Assembly (NCBI GenBank): GCA_019973155.2
Contig: BPQB01000143.1
Coordinates: forward strand, 1 to 43,634
Direction: 5' to 3'
Source: Phanerochaete sordida
Taxonomy: Eukaryota > Basidiomycota > Agaricomycetes > Polyporales > Phanerochaetaceae
DNA length: 43,634 nucleotides
Part shown: one piece after another, positions 40,348-43,634 of the stretch
Layout of the letters: each line of letters begins with the position of its first letter
Numbering within the stretch: the stretch's first letter is position 1
Made by a program: the position numbers and the translations under genes
The notes under the pieces: model-generated
The model's database searches: none
Seen by the model: the letters and a program-made list of their open reading frames with translations, nothing else
Told to the model about the DNA's origin: nothing

Positions 40348-41883
40348 GCGCGCGCGTCTTCCGCGCGTATGTACGAGTACCGCCGTCCCGCAATTAATGA
40401 GCACACGTCCGTCCTCCTGCCGGCCCCGTTCCCGAACGCGTTCATTTCGCGGGCTCGCGCGTGCTTCTGCCGCCGCCCGGACGCCCCGGAGACGCAAGCG
40501 AAGCAGCGAACCTTGCCCACCGGCTGGGAAGCGTCCCGCGTGTGCCGCGGCGGCCTGCCTGCGCGTGCGCAGGGTGTAGCAGCACAGCGGCCTGAGGTGC
40601 GCATTATGGCATCGCGGGCGTGCGTTCCTGCGGAGACATGTGAATGCGCGTACTCCCCGCTGAATGCAGCACCAACGTGGCTGCCTGTGGGATGCTGCTG
40701 TACCGCCACCTGGATTCGAATCCGAATCCTCGGGAGAATGCCTATCGAGGACGGTGCCTGCAGGGCGTATCGACCGATAGCTCGCCCGGCCGGAGGGACA
40801 CGGAGGCTCTGTTCTGTCTGTGCTATTCTGAGTCTGCGACTTACCCAGCCTGCGTGCGCGAAAATCAGCCCGGTAAAAATGAGCTCGCATCTAAGACAAA
40901 TCCCATAAAGACCTCGAGAGAAGAGTAGAAAAAATACAGTTGATGGTATCGTGAAAGCGAATTAAAACGACACATACGTGGACGGACGAAGGACGACTCG
41001 GGACGGGGGGCGGGGGCGAGCGACGCGATGTGAGGATAGTGGATGGATGTCAAATAAAAACGGAGACTGCATGGCACAGGCGGGGCAGGGCAGGGCGCGG
41101 GGCGGGGGCAGCACACACGGACAGCAGACGGGGCACGGACGTTTCTATGCGCGCATGGTTTTCCATATCGACCCCTGGGGGACGGCCACCACGCGCGGGG
41201 CAGGCGACCGTGGTCATAAATACAGTACAGCGAAGAAAGGAGGGTATGTGCGCCCGGGCCGCCGGGCGCGTGCCCCGCGCGTTGGCTGGGGGCGCGCGTG
41301 CGGCGGCGGGCGAGTTGGTATTTGGCTTGAGGGACGCCGTGGGCGGTGGCAGCGGCGCGTGCGTGGCGGGGGCGTGCGCGGGGCAGGCAGCTCAGGCGAG
41401 GTGCCTGTCTGCCGCGGCCGGAGGCAGTCCAAGATGCGGCAGGGGCGCGGCGCGGCCTGCCCGAGGGGTGCTGGGTTGAAAGAATGCGGCGGCCGTGGGG
41501 GCGGGCTGGTGGCGATAGTGAACTACGGCGGGAGCGGTGGGACCGTCGAGGGCTGGCTTGAGGGCTAAAGTCCGTGGTGAAAAGAGAAGAAGAACGTGAG
41601 AAGAGCGGTACGAAAGGAGATGTAAGAGCAGTCCGGAATGTCAACGAAGAGGGTGGAAAGGGCGACGGTGAGAAGCGGAGGGTAAGGAGGAGGTGAGGGC
41701 AGCCGCAGCGGGTGGCGAGGCGAGCGGGCATAATGCACAACCACGGGTGGTAACTACTGGTAACGGTGTAATGTCAACATCAACGGCGGTGGTAAAACAG
41801 CAGGGCGAAGGCAGAAATCCAAGAGAACAGTGTCAGACCCACGGCGACGAAAGCGAAAGCGAACGAAGAGAGATGTACGGCTA
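40348..41883. other. Non-coding region with a G-rich block
   Basis: About 1.5 kb between the DUF427 stop and the stop of the membrane-protein gene. 40978-41570 is strongly G-rich on the plus strand and purine-skewed, so long open frames there (up to 196 codons, mostly Gly/Arg) are compositional artefacts. It probably includes the 3' untranslated regions of both convergent genes. Confidence 0.45.
41082..41108 (+). other. Predicted G-quadruplex motif
   Basis: Four or more runs of three to five G separated by one to three bases occur within 27 bp on the plus strand, meeting the usual G3+N1-7 pattern. It lies beyond the 3' end of the membrane-protein gene, on its non-template complement. Confidence 0.5.
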
Positions 41884-43518
41884 TCATGACTGTTCGTGTA
41901 CCGTGTCCCTGTCGTCCGCAGCGTCGCTCAGGGTCTCGACCCGAACGCCTCTCGAGGAACCGACGCTCCGGATGTCCCTGCCTTCCTCCGCGAGTTCTCT
42001 GTCCAGCAGCCCAGAGTCCGCCGTGGCCATGCCTTCGCCCGGGGGATTGAGCGGGTCCGAATCGGGGCTCTCGCCTTCCTCTACCGGCCGACCTGCGAAG
42101 TTAGGTTTCCGCAGCGCGGCGCGGAAAGCATCGGCCATGACGGCCGCGTCTGCGCCGGAGAACAGCGCTGCGTCGCTCACGCGGGACATGGTCGACGCGC
42201 CGTCGTGGATCTCGGGGGATGCCGCTCGGGGTTCTGCTATCGCTGCGCCGTACCCACCGGTCGCAGTGACCGGCGAGGTGGGCTCCCCTGTCTCTGCGTT
42301 GCGCATCATCGGCGTCGAAGAGCCCATCGATCCTCTGTGGGAGAGCGTGCTGTTGCGTCGTCGTCGGAAGCGCCTCATGATGAAGAACGCGAGGATGCCG
42401 CTAGCCAGGAGGGCGAGGAAGCCGAGCACGACTATCACGGCTATCGCCCAGTGAGGAAATGAAGAGCTTGCAGAAGACTGGACGTTGCCACCCCCTGGCG
42501 TCGCCCCTGGTCCACCCGAGCTCGTTGGGTTCGGTGACGGATTTCCATTGGAGTCCGTAGCCGTAGAGCCACCGAGCCCGCCACGTCCACTCGCGGAGGC
42601 AGCAGAGGACGCGGACGCGGCAGAAGCCGCTGACGCCGATGAGCGCGATGCTGCGGCGGCCGACGATGATGAGGCTGCAGCGGCCGCAGACGTGGAGGAC
42701 ATGGACGCGATCACGGAATCGGCGAAGGTCGTTTCTGGGGAGGAGTGAGAACGCATGCGGAGCATGAGCACCTGATGTGTACTCACGAAGAGCTGTGAAC
42801 ACGGGCAAGAGGGATTCACTGCCGTCCAGTGTCTGGTCGGCTCTTGTAATGGCCCATTGGAAAAGAAACGGTATGTTCGTGCCGTCCCACTCGTCTCCCC
42901 GCGCGCCCCACCAGGAGTCGTTAACTTGGGCATGCAACAGGCCTGCCCTGTTGGGGGGGTTGACCTGATTATTCCACTGTAATATTATTTGGTTGTGCGC
43001 TGCTTGCTGCTCCGTCGCACTTAAAAGATAGATGTTGACAAGGTTCGTTTGCGTAAACTGAGGCAAGCGACTGTTCCCTGGAGGAGGGTCAGACGTCGGC
43101 CAGCGCGCGATGTGAACTGGAGGCGGCACGTACAGACAAAACTTGCAAACTGATGCTGAGCTATCGAGATGGACGAGTTGGGGAAACAAGATACCACGTC
43201 GTTGCCGGAGAAGAATTCGCACTGGTTCATCGCCTGCGCTGCAGGATTGTGAGTGTACTGGCCTGGGCCGATGGGACAGAGCAAGGCCACCCATCGACGG
43301 CAAGGAGGAAATGAATACTCACAGATGGCATCCTGGTCCGGTATGTTGTCTCCTGCCCCATCGTCCGTATCGTCCCTCGAATCAATGCGACGGTCTGCAT
43401 GGCCGGAGGGCGACCGACGTCGGCTTCTGCGCCGCCGTGACGGCGGGGAGTAGGCTTGGGGAGGGGACGGTGTTTCTGTGGGCCATGGAGCTTGTCGCTC
43501 GCGTGTTGGGCTCGGCAT
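41884..43518 (-). CDS. Single-pass membrane protein with Ser/Ala-rich stalk (N-terminus uncertain)
   Basis: Exons 43518-43323, 43238-43134, 43077-42787 and 42734-41884 sum to 1443 nt, 480 aa in frame. The extracellular part contains MNQCEFFSGNDVVSCFPNSS, QHQFASFVWNSRLPQFTQTN and VNDSWWGARGDEWDGTN, followed by a Ser/Ala-rich then Gly/Pro-rich stalk. The membrane helix is around HWAIAVIVVLGFLALLASGI with a basic stop-transfer RRFRRRR. A ~160-residue acidic cytoplasmic tail ends ...DTVHEQS. The layout resembles fungal cell-surface or wall-sensor proteins. The first exon as modelled is Arg/Pro/Ser-rich rather than a signal peptide. Another frame there (SLLPAVTAAQ) looks more like one, so the true 5' exon may differ or lie beyond the window. 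Confidence 0.75.
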
Positions 43519-43634
43519 GTGTTCTTGAGGACGCAGTGGGTCGCCGGGAGGTACGGGGTGACGATGCGTTACGGAGCTGGTCTGCGCTTTGTGCAGAGGG
43601 ACAGCAAATGCGCATTCTCTAGAACGGGAGGAAG

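Noticed and set aside
40978..41568. Gly/Arg-rich frames in the G-rich block as proteins
   Set aside because: The composition follows directly from G-runs; no start context, homology or splice structure.
40865..41740. 291-codon minus-strand frame (Pro/Arg/Ser-rich) as a gene
   Set aside because: It is the complement of the G-rich block and lies downstream of the membrane-protein stop, so it is likely 3' untranslated or intergenic sequence.

Overview
The window looks like a gene-dense stretch of nuclear DNA from a filamentous basidiomycete, most likely an agaricomycete. The genes carry many very short introns (mostly 45-57 bp), GC content is fairly high, intergenic gaps are short, and the protein families (NRPS-like adenylation/TmpA fusion, single-pass Ser/Ala-rich surface protein, F-box proteins) are ones I associate with that group. 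No rRNA, tRNA, CRISPR array or prokaryotic operon was seen. I rebuilt exon models by hand from GT/GC-AG sites and checked that exon lengths sum to a multiple of three. Every multi-exon model listed as a CDS closes in frame.

Left part (1345-13.7 kb): a 1043-residue NRPS-like adenylation protein fused to a TmpA/ferric-reductase-like membrane flavoprotein lies on the minus strand. Its second intron-flanked junction is exceptional: exon 1 (11795-12332) is separated from exon 2 (4608-4661) by a 7,133-bp intron. That intron contains a whole 7.08-kb DNA transposon (4701-11779) with 8-bp terminal inverted repeats (TACACCGC) and imperfect 9-bp flanking direct repeats. The transposon has two divergently transcribed, multi-exon, open genes: a 1218-residue transposase on the plus strand and a 358-residue accessory protein on the minus strand. 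Removing the element and one flanking repeat leaves an ordinary 45-bp GT-AG intron, so the host reading frame is preserved if the giant intron is still spliced.

Middle part (13.7-31.7 kb): compact housekeeping block. RAD50 (minus, 20 exons, 1321 aa) is divergent from a SCOC/SLO1-type short coiled-coil protein. An F-box protein and an unrecognised basic protein follow on the minus strand. RPN13/ADRM1 (plus) converges on ARL8 (minus, 13 exons). ARL8 is divergent from PET127 (plus, 996 aa), which converges on a universal-stress-protein-domain gene (minus).

Right part (31.7-43.6 kb): a second F-box protein (plus), an unrecognised 270-aa protein and a small 143-aa protein (both minus), a mitochondrial carrier of the pyrimidine-nucleotide/NAD+ type (minus), a DUF427 protein (plus), a very G-rich non-coding block, and at the right edge a single-pass membrane protein (minus). 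Together the housekeeping genes cover DNA repair, proteasome, lysosome/Golgi traffic and mitochondrial RNA and nucleotide metabolism. I see no metabolic cluster around the NRPS-like gene.
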